From positions 1 to 39,082 of the forward strand of contig LWTN01000231.1 in NCBI GenBank assembly GCA_002101225.1: a stretch of 39,082 nt of DNA. Reading direction: 5' to 3'. A model generated the notes under the pieces. That model did not search any database. It had not been told where the DNA came from and saw only the letters and a program-made list of their open reading frames with translations. The position numbers and the translations under genes are program-made. Numbering within the stretch: position 1 is the stretch's first letter; the number at the start of each line of letters is the position of its first letter. This document shows positions 1-8,411 of this stretch, piece by piece. The DNA comes from Cycloclasticus sp. symbiont of Poecilosclerida sp. M. Its GTDB lineage: Bacteria > Pseudomonadota > Gammaproteobacteria > Methylococcales > Cycloclasticaceae.

Positions 1-120
1 ATAGAAAAGTACCGAATAAGTTCTCTAAATTTCTTTTCGGAAAGGCGGGAACGGTGCGCATACTTGTTTTTTATAGTCATAACAAAACCTTAGCATGATA
101 ATACTCATGCTTAACTTGTC

Positions 121-372
121 ATGACCCAAGAAGAATATGATCAAAATCAGCGTAAGAAGAAGAGTGACTCACTTTATCAGAAAGAGGTTGGGCTTAATGA
201 GCTAGAAGAAATACTCCGGCAAAAAGAAATAGAGATTAATAAGAAATCTGAACTTTTAAATAGAAAAGAAAAAGAATTAAATAGAAGAAAAATTTCACCA
301 AAAATCGCTTTCTTTAGTGCTATATTTTTGTGCGCTCTTATTTACTTGCTCCCTAAAATTAAAGTACTATAA
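121..372 (+). CDS. Small coiled-coil protein with C-terminal membrane anchor
   Basis: This is an 83-residue hypothetical protein that I do not recognise. Residues 1-55 are extremely charged (Lys/Glu/Asn/Arg rich), with a regular spacing of Leu and Ile that suggests a coiled coil around residues 22-55. Residues 62-77 are hydrophobic (FFSAIFLCALIYLL) and are followed by a short basic tail, so the protein looks tail-anchored with its coiled coil in the cytoplasm. The ATG has no clear ribosome binding site. The neighbouring DNA downstream is gene-free and the next gene (ogt-like) is unrelated. Composition is more AT-rich than the neighbours. It may be a real small membrane protein or a degraded remnant; no function can be assigned. 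Confidence 0.5.
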   Translation: MTQEEYDQNQRKKKSDSLYQKEVGLNELEEILRQKEIEINKKSELLNRKEKELNRRKISPKIAFFSAIFLCALIYLLPKIKVL

Positions 373-801
373 ATAGCGCTCAGTCATCATTCGACAAGAG
401 TGATCGAGTAAGCATAAATTCATCTATACATAGTGAAAGCGGATGTATCAACAGAGGAATTAGATATTTTAAGGACATTGGTTCTTACCCAAGATTAAAA
501 TCTAATGGGAAAAGTGTACAATCGGAAGTTAAAGAAAGGTGTTCTCGTAGTTCTATTGCTTTTGGAAGCTAAGACATTGAAATCAGCCAACAAATGTTTC
601 AAGTGCAACGCTCGAAAGGCGCGCGCGTTGTAACCAAGACGTTCGCAATCGGCGCTACCTATATGAAGGACTAGACTCAAAGAGGTCAGGCTAGATTGAT
701 TTATCTTTACCTACTCTGTTCGGCCTCTTATGAGTTGAACTAGTCTAGCTAATCCTGCGTTTTTATTACGTTCTCCTAAACCTGTAGTAAGCTGTTTGTC
801 T
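373..801. other. Gene-free stretch with a possible mobile-element or pseudogene remnant
   Basis: I find no convincing gene in these roughly 430 bases. Short open frames exist on both strands (for example a 21-codon GTG frame at 433-498 and a 61-codon minus frame at 495-680), but neither resembles a protein I know. The right part contains an imperfect inverted repeat (669-745) and four CTAG tetranucleotides, which are usually scarce in proteobacterial DNA. This could be a decayed mobile element or a non-coding RNA region. Confidence 0.4.
669..745. repeat. Imperfect inverted repeat, CTAG-rich
   Basis: The left arm at 669-687 (GACTAG then ACTCAAAGAGG) is complementary to the right arm at 722-745 (CCTCTTATGAGT then CTAGTC), with a few unpaired bases in the right arm and a loop of about 34 bases. 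CTAG occurs at 671, 691, 740 and 745. It lies just upstream of the methyltransferase gene. It could be the leader or terminator structure of an RNA, or the end of a mobile element. There is no clear U-tract, so a simple terminator is unlikely. Confidence 0.45.
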
Positions 802-1317
802 ATGCAGTCCATCCATATTCAATATTGCAAAACCAAAATTGGTGAGCTGATGTTCGGCTCATACGATGGTCAGATATGTTTGATGGATTATCGCTATCGA
901 AGGATGCGGACGACCGTTGATAAGCGTTTACAAACAGGAATTGAGGCGGATTACATTGAGCGAGATGATGCGGTAATAGATGAGGCAAAAAAACAGTTTG
1001 ACGAATACCTAAAGGCAGAACGACGGGTGTTTGAATTGCCCTTGTTGATGGTGGGAACTGATTTTCAGAAAAAGGTGTGGAATGCATTGTTAGCGCTTCC
1101 TTATGGCAACACGCTTTCCTACCTTGAGTTAGCTGAACGAATCGAAAACAAAAGTGCTGTGCGCGCTGTGGCGAGTGCCAATGGCGCTAATGCGATGAGT
1201 GTAATCATTCCGTGCCACCGTATTATTGGCAGTAAGGGGGAACTAACGGGTTATGCGGGTGGCTTGCCTGTTAAAAAGCGTTTGTTGAACTTGGAGAGTA
1301 CGGGTATTCCCTTATAA
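802..1317 (+). CDS. ogt: Methylated-DNA--[protein]-cysteine S-methyltransferase (Ogt/MGMT)
   Basis: This protein repairs O6-alkylguanine and O4-alkylthymine by moving the alkyl group irreversibly to its own cysteine. It is 171 residues from the ATG at 802; a TTG two codons upstream is also possible. The N-terminal half is the poorly conserved RNase H-like domain. The C-terminal DNA-binding domain begins near FQKKVWNALLALPYG, and the helix-turn-helix segment AVRAVASANGANA precedes the active-site motif IPCHRII, with the acceptor Cys at residue 138. The loop GYAGGLPVKKRLL that follows is typical of the family. There is no Ada-type N-terminal zinc domain, so this is an Ogt-like single-function enzyme. 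It sits 8 bases before the next gene, so the two may be co-transcribed. Confidence 0.93.
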   Translation: MQSIHIQYCKTKIGELMFGSYDGQICLMDYRYRRMRTTVDKRLQTGIEADYIERDDAVIDEAKKQFDEYLKAERRVFELPLLMVGTDFQKKVWNALLALPYGNTLSYLELAERIENKSAVRAVASANGANAMSVIIPCHRIIGSKGELTGYAGGLPVKKRLLNLESTGIPL

Positions 1318-1325
1318 TTTAGGTT

Positions 1326-1904
1326 ATGCCCATTAAAGAGATTCTTAGTTCGATTGCCATCGCGCTGACGCTGTATGCGTTTTTCCCTTATATCCGTTCT
1401 ATTTTAAAGGGTGAAGTAAAGCCGCACGTTTTTTCGTGGATTATTTGGGGTTCTACAACGCTGATAGTCTTCTTTGCTCAGCTCGCCGGTGGCGCAGGGG
1501 TTGGTGCGTGGCCGATTGGTGTGTCGGGTTTGATTACGATTTATGTTGCCTTGTTAGCGTTTATAAAAAGAGGGGATATTAAAATTACGCGGACGGATTG
1601 GTTTTTCTTTTTATCGGCCATGTCCTCATTACCTTTTTGGTGCTTAACGTCTGATCCTTTATGGGCTGTTGTTATCCTCACATCAGTTGATATTCTAGGT
1701 TTAGCCCCAACCGTGCGTAAGGCGTATGAGGAACCTTTCCAAGAAAGCGTTTCATTCTTTGCAATAATTGTTGTGCGTAATGCGGTGGCGATCATGGCGT
1801 TAGAGCTCTACTCCTTAACCACGGTGCTTTTCCCCGCTGCTGTGATGGTGTTTTGTATTATATTGGTTGCGGTGATTGTTGTTCGTAGAAGGGCGTTAAC
1901 ATAA
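1326..1904 (+). CDS. Multi-pass membrane protein with PQ-loop-like repeats
   Basis: This is a 192-residue integral membrane protein with about six or seven hydrophobic segments (roughly residues 5-24, 35-55, 62-80, 92-107, 113-128, 143-162 and 164-186) and almost no soluble domain. Two similar stretches are visible: YIRSILKGEVKPHVFSWIIW near residue 22, and LAPTVRKAYEEPFQESVSFF near residue 126. Each combines an aromatic or proline-containing helix end, a short basic loop and a return helix, as in PQ-loop/SWEET-like transporters. The assignment to that superfamily is an inference from pattern only. It starts 8 bases after the methyltransferase stop. The substrate is unknown. Confidence 0.75.
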   Translation: MPIKEILSSIAIALTLYAFFPYIRSILKGEVKPHVFSWIIWGSTTLIVFFAQLAGGAGVGAWPIGVSGLITIYVALLAFIKRGDIKITRTDWFFFLSAMSSLPFWCLTSDPLWAVVILTSVDILGLAPTVRKAYEEPFQESVSFFAIIVVRNAVAIMALELYSLTTVLFPAAVMVFCIILVAVIVVRRRALT

Positions 1905-2016
1905 GTTGCGTTGCCTAAATCTTAAGCAGATAATCGTCAGCTTAAAATCAAGCAATACGCCGTGACTTTTAGGTTTATGAGGTGGGGTTAATTCTTAGTC
2001 AATTAGAGGTGATAGC

Positions 2017-2241
2017 GTGAGGGAAGTTGAAATACCAAAAGAGCCCGTTGAATTGTATAAAATTCTAAAATTTGAAGCGCTCGTGCCAAGTGGCGGAGAA
2101 GCAAAGTATGTTATTTCTGAAGGACTTGTATCTCTTAACGCTAAAGTTGAGACGCGTAAGCGTAAAAAAGTTGTATCGGGTGATGTCATTGAGTTTGGCG
2201 GTGAAAAGTTTCGTATAAAACTAGAAGCACACGATGGATGA
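2017..2241 (+). CDS. S4-domain RNA-binding protein (YbcJ-like)
   Basis: This 74-residue protein consists almost only of an S4 RNA-binding fold. The core is FEALVPSGGEAKYVISEGLV followed by NAKVETRKRKKVVSGD, the arrangement seen in YbcJ and other stand-alone S4 proteins that bind structured RNA. The GTG start at 2017 is supported by an AGAGGTGA ribosome binding site a few bases upstream. It overlaps the following DksA-like gene by 8 bases, so the two are probably translationally coupled. The exact RNA partner is not known for this family. Confidence 0.88.
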   Translation: MREVEIPKEPVELYKILKFEALVPSGGEAKYVISEGLVSLNAKVETRKRKKVVSGDVIEFGGEKFRIKLEAHDG

Positions 2242-2563
2242 TGTAGAAATAAAAAACATTCTTGTCGCTAAACAAATAGAACTGCAACAGCAAGAAGAGG
2301 AGTTTCAGAAGACCAATAAACCACTAGAGTTGGATCAGGCAAGGCTGGGGCGTCTATCTAGAATGGACGCGATGCAGGTGCAGCAGATGGAACAAGAAAC
2401 GTCTCGTCGTCGTATCACCCAACTATCTAAAATTGATGGTGCGCTAAGTCGTTTAGAATCCGGAGACTTCGGGTTTTGTTACGTATGTGGTGATGAGCTG
2501 GATGAACGCCGTCTTTATATCGATCTAACGACTACGCGCTGTTTGAAGTGTGTTGATACATAG
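2234..2563 (+). CDS. TraR/DksA-family C4 zinc-finger protein
   Basis: This 109-residue protein belongs to the TraR/DksA family, whose members reach into the secondary channel of RNA polymerase and modulate initiation. Residues 10-70 are rich in Gln, Glu and Arg and predict a helical hairpin. The C-terminus holds the zinc finger, with Cys82-x2-Cys85 (CYVC) and Cys103-x2-Cys106 (CLKC). It is shorter than true DksA (about 150 residues), and the coiled-coil tip has no obvious pair of Asp residues like that of DksA, so it is better called a DksA/TraR-like protein. It overlaps the S4 protein gene upstream by 8 bases. Confidence 0.88.
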   Translation: MDDVEIKNILVAKQIELQQQEEEFQKTNKPLELDQARLGRLSRMDAMQVQQMEQETSRRRITQLSKIDGALSRLESGDFGFCYVCGDELDERRLYIDLTTTRCLKCVDT

Positions 2564-2637
2564 CTACACGCCTTTATGGCTTACCTTGTTATTCCTAAAT
2601 AAATCCTTATAAGTTCTAACACTTCTGTACACTGAAA

Positions 2638-2666
2638 CTATATAGTACTAAAATAGTCCTATATAG
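2638..2666. promoter_or_regulatory. Palindromic operator for the Rrf2-type SUF regulator
   Basis: A 29-bp palindrome is made of a left half CTATATAGTACTA (2638-2650), a central AAA and a right half TAGTCCTATATAG (2654-2666). The halves are reverse complements with one mismatch. The inner ACTA-n3-TAGT layout and the outer ATA/TAT resemble the known type 1 IscR site, although several bases between them differ. It touches the ribosome binding site (AGAGGA, 2665-2670) of the regulator gene that begins at 2675, so a bound repressor would block the suf promoter or leader. Autoregulation is an inference. Confidence 0.75.
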
Positions 2667-2674
2667 AGGAATGT

Positions 2675-3145
2675 ATGCTTAGAGTCAGTAAATTAACCGA
2701 TTATGCGACCGTAGTGTTGACGCATATTGCTCATCAACCTAATGAGCTTCACGCTGCGTCTGATATTACGCAAGCGACAGGCGTTGCTTTGCCAACGGTT
2801 AGTAAAGTACTGAAATTATTATCAAAAGCTAATATTTTAACGTCTCATCGTGGTTCTAAAGGCGGCTATTTGTTGGCCAGTAAGCCAAAGGACACAAATG
2901 TTGCAGAAGTTATTACAGCGATAGAAGGTCCTATCGGTATAACAGAGTGTACGACGGACCATAGTGCGTGCGAACAGGAGTCTTCTTGCGAAATCAAGGG
3001 CAATTGGAACCTAATTAATAGAGCGGTTTATGCAGCATTAGAAGCGGTGACACTGGCAGATTTGGTGTTACCCGTTGTAGAGCAAGCGGTTAGCATTAGC
3101 ATGCCTGTAAAAATGGAAACAAACGATTTAAAAGCGGAGAGCTAG
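2675..3145 (+). CDS. Rrf2-family SUF operon transcriptional regulator
   Basis: This 156-residue Rrf2-family protein is the first gene of the suf operon. It has an N-terminal winged helix-turn-helix (residues 1-72, with LPTVSKVLKLLSKANIL as the recognition region and SKGGYLL as the wing). Three cysteines follow at 92, 99 and 105, spaced Cx6Cx5C, the pattern that ligates a [2Fe-2S] cluster in IscR. It therefore probably senses Fe-S status and represses its own operon through the palindrome immediately upstream. It matches the gammaproteobacterial SUF-associated regulator type rather than the cyanobacterial SufR. Its stop codon is directly followed by the sufB ATG. Confidence 0.9.
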   Translation: MLRVSKLTDYATVVLTHIAHQPNELHAASDITQATGVALPTVSKVLKLLSKANILTSHRGSKGGYLLASKPKDTNVAEVITAIEGPIGITECTTDHSACEQESSCEIKGNWNLINRAVYAALEAVTLADLVLPVVEQAVSISMPVKMETNDLKAES

Positions 3146-4594
3146 ATGTCAGCATCTAATGAAAATTTAAAAGACATGATCGGTCAAGAATACAAAGATG
3201 GCTTTGTGACTGACATTGAGTCTGAATCATTCCCGCCGGGTTTGAATGAAGACGTTATACGCGCCTTGTCTGCTAAGAAAAATGAGCCTGAGTTTTTACT
3301 TAAATGGCGATTAGAAGCGTACCGACATTGGTTAACAATGGATCACCCTGAATGGTCCTTTGTTAAATTCCCTAAAATAGACTTCCAAGAGATTAGCTAC
3401 TATTCAGCGCCTAAAAGCATGGAAGATGGCCCTAAAAGTCTGGATGAGGTCGATCCTGAACTTATCAGCACCTACAACAAATTGGGTATACCGTTAGAGG
3501 AGCAAATGCGACTTGCCGGTGTTGCTGTTGATGCGGTGTTTGATAGTGTTTCTGTCGCAACTACTTTTAAAGATAAGTTGTACGAAGCGGGTGTTATTTT
3601 CTGCTCGTTCTCAGAAGCGGTTAAGGAGCACCCTGAGTTGATTAAACAGTATTTAGGTACGGTTGTTTCGCAATACGATAATTTCTATGCGGCTTTAAAT
3701 GCAGCTGTGTTTAGTGATGGCTCGTTTGTCTACATTCCAAAAGGTGTGCGTTGCCCAATGGAATTATCAACGTACTTTAGGATTAACGCGGCCAATACTG
3801 GGCAGTTTGAACGTACCTTGATTATTGCAGATGAAGGCAGTCACGTGAGCTATTTAGAGGGTTGTACAGCACCCATGCGCGATGAAAATCAACTACACGC
3901 AGCGGTGGTTGAGTTGGTCATTATGAAAGACGCCGAGATTAAATATTCAACCGTTCAAAATTGGTATCCCGGCGATGAAAACGGAGTTGGCGGCATTTAT
4001 AACTTTGTGACCAAGCGCGCTGAATGTCGTGAAGAGAATGCAAAAGTATCTTGGACACAGGTTGAAACGGGTTCTGCCATTACGTGGAAATACCCAAGCG
4101 TGGTATTGAAAGGCGATAATTCGGTGGGCGAGTTTTACTCTGTTGCACTAACGAATAACTATCAGCAGGCGGATACGGGCACGAAAATGATTCACCACGG
4201 TAAAAACACCAGCAGTACGATCATTTCAAAAGGTATTTCAGCGGGGCATGGTCAAAACACGTATCGCGGCTTAGTGAAAATGGGTCGTAAGGCTGAGAAT
4301 GCACGAAATTACACGCAGTGTGATTCTTTGTTGATGGGTGATCAATGTGGCGCACATACGTTCCCGTACATCGAAACGAAAAACCCAAGCGCCACTATTG
4401 AACACGAAGCGTCCACATCAAAAATCAGCGAAGATCAATTATTCTACTGTATGCAAAGAGGTATTTCCGCAGAAGACGCAGTGTCAATGATTGTGAACGG
4501 CTTCTGTAAAGAAGTATTTAAAGAGTTACCGATGGAGTTTGCGGTTGAAGCGCAGGCTTTATTAGGCATAAGCCTTGAAGGCAGTGTCGGCTAA
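3146..4594 (+). CDS. sufB: SufB, Fe-S cluster scaffold subunit
   Basis: SufB is the scaffold of the SufBC2D complex, on which sulfur and iron are combined into a new cluster in the cytoplasm. The 482-residue length is typical. Recognisable blocks include the start of the beta-helix core ([15 protein letters not shown]), the SYLEGCTAP motif near residue 237 and the C-terminal region with [17 protein letters not shown] and TIEHEAS. The Cys of YTQCDSLL corresponds to the essential scaffold cysteine known from E. coli SufB. It follows the regulator with no gap and lies 29 bases before sufC. Confidence 0.97.
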   Translation: MSASNENLKDMIGQEYKDGFVTDIESESFPPGLNEDVIRALSAKKNEPEFLLKWRLEAYRHWLTMDHPEWSFVKFPKIDFQEISYYSAPKSMEDGPKSLDEVDPELISTYNKLGIPLEEQMRLAGVAVDAVFDSVSVATTFKDKLYEAGVIFCSFSEAVKEHPELIKQYLGTVVSQYDNFYAALNAAVFSDGSFVYIPKGVRCPMELSTYFRINAANTGQFERTLIIADEGSHVSYLEGCTAPMRDENQLHAAVVELVIMKDAEIKYSTVQNWYPGDENGVGGIYNFVTKRAECREENAKVSWTQVETGSAITWKYPSVVLKGDNSVGEFYSVALTNNYQQADTGTKMIHHGKNTSSTIISKGISAGHGQNTYRGLVKMGRKAENARNYTQCDSLLMGDQCGAHTFPYIETKNPSATIEHEASTSKISEDQLFYCMQRGISAEDAVSMIVNGFCKEVFKELPMEFAVEAQALLGISLEGSVG

Positions 4595-4623
4595 ATAGAT
4601 TAAATTATATTAGGAATAACAGT

Positions 4624-5376
4624 ATGTTAAAGATCGAAAATTTACACGTAAGCGTTGAAGGAAAAGAAATTTTAACGGGCATTGACCTTGAAATTAACAA
4701 AGGTGAAGTGCACGCCATTATGGGCCCTAATGGCTCGGGTAAAAGCACTTTGTCCTATATATTAGCGGGTCGTGAAGGTTACGAAATCACCCAAGGCCGA
4801 GTGCTATTTAACGGCAAAGATTTATTTGAAATGAGTGTTGAGAAGCGCGCTTGGGCGGGTGTTTTCTTAGCGTTTCAATACCCAGTTGAAGTACCTGGCG
4901 TAAGCAATATCTACTTTTTAAAGGCCGCGCTTAATGGCATTCGTAAGTTTAATGGCTTATCCGAACTGGATGCAATGGATTTCATCTCAAGCGTAAAAGG
5001 CAAAATGAAAGAGCTCGATATGGACGAAAAATTCCTCTATCGTGCGGTGAATGAAGGCTTCTCGGGTGGCGAGAAAAAGCGTAACGAGGTGCTTCAGATG
5101 TCAGTACTAGAGCCGACGTTATGCGTGCTAGACGAAACCGATTCAGGCTTGGATATTGATGCGCTTCAAGTTGTAGCAGAAGGCATTAACCGTTTACGTA
5201 GTCCAGAGCGCTCATTTGTATTAATTACCCACTACCAGCGCTTACTTGATTACATTAAGCCAGATTTTGTACACGTGTTGGCCCACGGCAAAGTTGTTAA
5301 ATCGGGCGGGCCTGAGCTTGCGCTCGAGCTCGAAGAGCAAGGTTATGCCTGGGTTGAAGATAAACTAGCGAGTTAG
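4624..5376 (+). CDS. sufC: SufC, Fe-S assembly ATPase
   Basis: SufC is the ABC-type ATPase of the SufBC2D complex; ATP-driven dimerisation is thought to remodel SufB-SufD during cluster assembly. It is 250 residues long with no membrane segments. Visible motifs are Walker A GPNGSGKST (residues 34-42), a Q-loop around FQYPVEVPG, the signature FSGGEKKRNE, Walker B LCVLDETDSGLD and the switch histidine in ITHYQR. The DETDSGLD sequence is characteristic of SufC. The gene starts 29 bases after sufB and ends 3 bases before sufD. Confidence 0.97.
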   Translation: MLKIENLHVSVEGKEILTGIDLEINKGEVHAIMGPNGSGKSTLSYILAGREGYEITQGRVLFNGKDLFEMSVEKRAWAGVFLAFQYPVEVPGVSNIYFLKAALNGIRKFNGLSELDAMDFISSVKGKMKELDMDEKFLYRAVNEGFSGGEKKRNEVLQMSVLEPTLCVLDETDSGLDIDALQVVAEGINRLRSPERSFVLITHYQRLLDYIKPDFVHVLAHGKVVKSGGPELALELEEQGYAWVEDKLAS

Positions 5377-5379
5377 ATT

Positions 5380-6711
5380 ATGTCTGTTACACAATTACCT
5401 AACGCGCATTACGCGAGTCTAATAACCGCTAAAAATGCTGATTTAGTTGGGTGTGAGTTTGATTGGTTAAACAGCCTTCGTGTGAAAGCGGCAGAAGGCT
5501 TTTCTGAAACTGGCTTCCCGTCACCACGTGAAGAAGAGTGGCGATATACCAATATCTCGCCTATCGAGAAAAGTCAGTTCAACCTGCCCACAAAGGCGGG
5601 GGCTATTGATACGAGATTTTTGCAAAATGTATTACTGGACGATTGCCATCATCTTGTTTTTGTCGATGGCTTTTACCAACCAACCTTATCGTCCGTTATT
5701 GATTTAACTGAGGGCGTTGTCGTTTCAGCGATCAGTGAAGGTGTAAGCGAGCACGAGGACTTGCTAAAGTCTTTATTAGACTCAGTTGTAGAAACGCCAG
5801 CTTTGGGGTTCATAAATTTTAACACCGCCTTGTTTACTGACGGTGCGGTGATATCAATCGAAGAAAATACGCAAATTGAAAAGCCGATTCAAATAGCTTT
5901 TATTTCATCGAAAGAGGGTGCGTTAAGCATTATAAATTGCCGAAATTTAGTGCTTGCGAAAGCGGGTTCTAAGGCGACACTCATAGAAACCTATCATGGC
6001 GCTGAAGATAGTTGTTATCTCAGCAATATTGTAACTGAAGTTGTGGTTGAACCAAATGCCAACCTTTCACATAATCGTTTACAAGCAGAATCCCTGAAGG
6101 CTTATCACATAGGGGGCGTTTATTCGCGTTTGGATAATAACGCTATCTTTAACCAATACAATTATAACTTTGGCTCGGTTCTATCGCGCTCTGAAGTGCA
6201 CGCTGAGCTGGGTGAGGCGTCAGATTGTACGTTGGATGGTTTGTATATTGCCGAAGACCGGCAACACATGGATAACCATACACGCGTGAATCATGCGCAA
6301 CCGCATGCCGTGAGCAACGAGTTTTACAAAGGCATTATGAATGACCGTTCAAAAGGCGTGTTTCAGGGTCGTATTATTGTTGCACTAGACGCGCAAAAAA
6401 CCGACGCAAAAATGAATAACCGTAACTTATTGTTATCGGACCGCGCAGAGGCAGATACAAAGCCTCAATTGGAAATTTATGCGGATGACGTTAAATGCGC
6501 CCACGGTGTAACGGTGGGTCAATTAGACGATTCAGCAATCTTCTATTTACGCACTCGTGGGGCCGATGAAGAAATGGCAAAGAACATGCTGACCTTTGCT
6601 TTTGCCAATGAAATGGTTGAGAGAGTAAAATTTAAACCCTTACGTATCAAAATATTAGAAGAATTACTTAAACGATTTCCTCAACAGGGGATGAAGATAG
6701 AATGGCTATGA
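5380..6711 (+). CDS. sufD: SufD, Fe-S scaffold partner subunit
   Basis: SufD pairs with SufB in the SufBC2D scaffold and is linked to iron entry. It is 443 residues. The N-terminus has the PSPREEEWRYTN motif of the SufD helical domain (about residues 46-58). The beta-helix follows, and the C-terminal block contains LYIAEDRQHMDNHTRVNH and KCAHGVTVGQLDD. The His in CAHG corresponds to the conserved functional histidine of E. coli SufD. Its end overlaps the sufS start by 10 bases, which suggests coupled translation. Confidence 0.96.
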   Translation: MSVTQLPNAHYASLITAKNADLVGCEFDWLNSLRVKAAEGFSETGFPSPREEEWRYTNISPIEKSQFNLPTKAGAIDTRFLQNVLLDDCHHLVFVDGFYQPTLSSVIDLTEGVVVSAISEGVSEHEDLLKSLLDSVVETPALGFINFNTALFTDGAVISIEENTQIEKPIQIAFISSKEGALSIINCRNLVLAKAGSKATLIETYHGAEDSCYLSNIVTEVVVEPNANLSHNRLQAESLKAYHIGGVYSRLDNNAIFNQYNYNFGSVLSRSEVHAELGEASDCTLDGLYIAEDRQHMDNHTRVNHAQPHAVSNEFYKGIMNDRSKGVFQGRIIVALDAQKTDAKMNNRNLLLSDRAEADTKPQLEIYADDVKCAHGVTVGQLDDSAIFYLRTRGADEEMAKNMLTFAFANEMVERVKFKPLRIKILEELLKRFPQQGMKIEWL

Positions 6712-7949
6712 GTGAAGCGGTAAAAAACATTCGCGACTACCATGTAGAGGCGATACGCCGAGATTTTCCTGTACTTAATCAGCAGATACGCGGCAAGCAG
6801 TTGGTCTATCTTGATAATGCGGCGACCAGTCAGAAACCCAAAGCGGTCATTGATAGCATCGTTCAATATTACGAGAACGATAACGCCAATATTCATAGAG
6901 GCGTGCATATGCTAAGCGAACGCGCGACCTTATCGTATGAAAATGCGCGTAAAACGGTGCAACAATTTCTTAACGCGGAGTCTGAAAAAGAAATTATTTT
7001 TACACGCGGCGCAACCGAAGCTATTAATTTAGTAGCCAATGCCTACTTAGAAAGGCTTTCAGCGGGTGATGAAGTGCTTATTACGGCAATGGAGCATCAT
7101 TCCAACATCGTGCCTTGGCAGATGTTGTGCGAAAAAACGGGCGCCGAACTAAAAGTAGCACCCATCAATGAACAAGGCGAGTTAATCCTAGATAAGTTCG
7201 AGGCTTTAATCAGCAAAAAAACAAAGTTTGCGGCGATTTCTCACATGTCTAATGCCTTGGGAACGATTAACCCTATTAAGCAGATGATCGAGTTGCTACA
7301 TCAGCACGATATTCCTGTTTTAGTCGACGGTGCACAAGCCATCCCGCATATTACGGTTGATGTGCAGGCTTTAGATTGCGAGTTTTACGTATTCTCTGGC
7401 CACAAACTGTATGCGCCAACGGGTATAGGGGCGTTATACGGAAAAATACAACAACTTGAATATATGGCGCCGTATCAAGGCGGTGGCGACATGATTAGTG
7501 TCGTAACGTTCGATAAAACGGTTTACAACAAAGTGCCGTATAAATTTGAAGCCGGAACGCCTAATATTGCAGGTACGATTGGGCTGGGTGCAGCCATTGA
7601 ATATATAAATGCAATAGGAATTGATGCCATTGCGGCACATGAAAATAGCTTACTAGATTATGCAGTTGAGCAATCTAAGCGAATCGATAAACTAAGGATT
7701 ATTGGTACTGCAAAGAATAAAGGCGCCATTATGTCGTTCGTATTAGACGGCATCCATCCGCACGATATCGGCACAATGATGGATCACCAAGGGATTGCTG
7801 TTCGCGCGGGGCATCATTGTGCAATGCCCGTGATGGATTTTTTTGGCGTACCGGCAACGGCGCGTGCATCGTTTGCTATGTATAACACCCATCAAGAAGT
7901 CGACGCATTAATCGCGGGAATAGAAAACTTAATAGAGATGTTTGGCTAA
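6702..7949 (+). CDS. sufS: SufS, group II cysteine desulfurase
   Basis: SufS is a PLP enzyme that takes sulfur from L-cysteine as a persulfide and delivers it to SUF assembly. It is 415 residues from the ATG at 6702; a second ATG two codons later (6708) is an alternative. Visible features are EHHSN with the cofactor-stacking His132, the cofactor-binding VDGAQ (Asp209), the Schiff-base lysine in SGHK (Lys235) and the active-site cysteine in RAGHHCAMP (Cys373), in the short-loop context of group II enzymes. It overlaps sufD by 10 bases, and its stop shares a base with the start of the SufU-type gene, its likely sulfur acceptor. Confidence 0.97.
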   Translation: MAMSEAVKNIRDYHVEAIRRDFPVLNQQIRGKQLVYLDNAATSQKPKAVIDSIVQYYENDNANIHRGVHMLSERATLSYENARKTVQQFLNAESEKEIIFTRGATEAINLVANAYLERLSAGDEVLITAMEHHSNIVPWQMLCEKTGAELKVAPINEQGELILDKFEALISKKTKFAAISHMSNALGTINPIKQMIELLHQHDIPVLVDGAQAIPHITVDVQALDCEFYVFSGHKLYAPTGIGALYGKIQQLEYMAPYQGGGDMISVVTFDKTVYNKVPYKFEAGTPNIAGTIGLGAAIEYINAIGIDAIAAHENSLLDYAVEQSKRIDKLRIIGTAKNKGAIMSFVLDGIHPHDIGTMMDHQGIAVRAGHHCAMPVMDFFGVPATARASFAMYNTHQEVDALIAGIENLIEMFG

Positions 7950-8395
7950 TGTTAGATGACCTAAGAGATTTGTATCAGGAAGTGATTTTTGATCACAATA
8001 GAAACCCTAGAAACTTTCGTGAAATGGCCGATGCAGACCGTCAAATTGATGGCTTTAATCCCCTTTGTGGTGACCGATTAACCTTATTTATCAAGCTTGC
8101 TGATGGCAAAATCAGCGATGCAAGTTTTCAAGGCCAAGGTTGTGCTATTTCAACCGCGTCCGCTTCGTTGATGACCGACATAGTAAAAGGCCAGACGGAA
8201 GAAGAAGCGCAGAATCTATTCGGCTTGTTTCATAAAATGGCCATGGGTGAGCACGTAGAAATGGATGAACTGGGAAAGCTTGCTGTACTAGCGGGTGTAT
8301 GTGAGTATCCAGCACGCGTTAAATGCGCAACCTTGCCATGGCATACGCTTGACGCATTATTGCAAGGCTCTGAAGAGCCAGTAACCACCGAATAG
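7949..8395 (+). CDS. sufU: SufU-type sulfur-transfer protein
   Basis: This 148-residue protein is of the NifU/IscU fold. Cys40, Asp42, Cys65 and Cys126 fit the four positions that bind zinc in Bacillus SufU. The spacing between Cys65 and Cys126 (61 residues) reflects the insertion that separates SufU from IscU, and RVKCATLPWHT is typical. IscU's LPPVK and His ligand are absent. In SufU proteins the zinc is exchanged with SufS so that the persulfide can be received, a role filled by SufE in enterobacteria. Start and stop overlap as TAATG with sufS. Cys118 is an additional cysteine of unknown role. Confidence 0.9.
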   Translation: MLDDLRDLYQEVIFDHNRNPRNFREMADADRQIDGFNPLCGDRLTLFIKLADGKISDASFQGQGCAISTASASLMTDIVKGQTEEEAQNLFGLFHKMAMGEHVEMDELGKLAVLAGVCEYPARVKCATLPWHTLDALLQGSEEPVTTE

Positions 8396-8411
8396 ATATT
8401 AACTTCAGCGT

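Noticed and set aside
495-680. 61-codon minus-strand frame in the gene-free stretch
   Set aside because: It has no recognisable domain or ribosome binding site, and its sequence looks like the complement of non-coding DNA.
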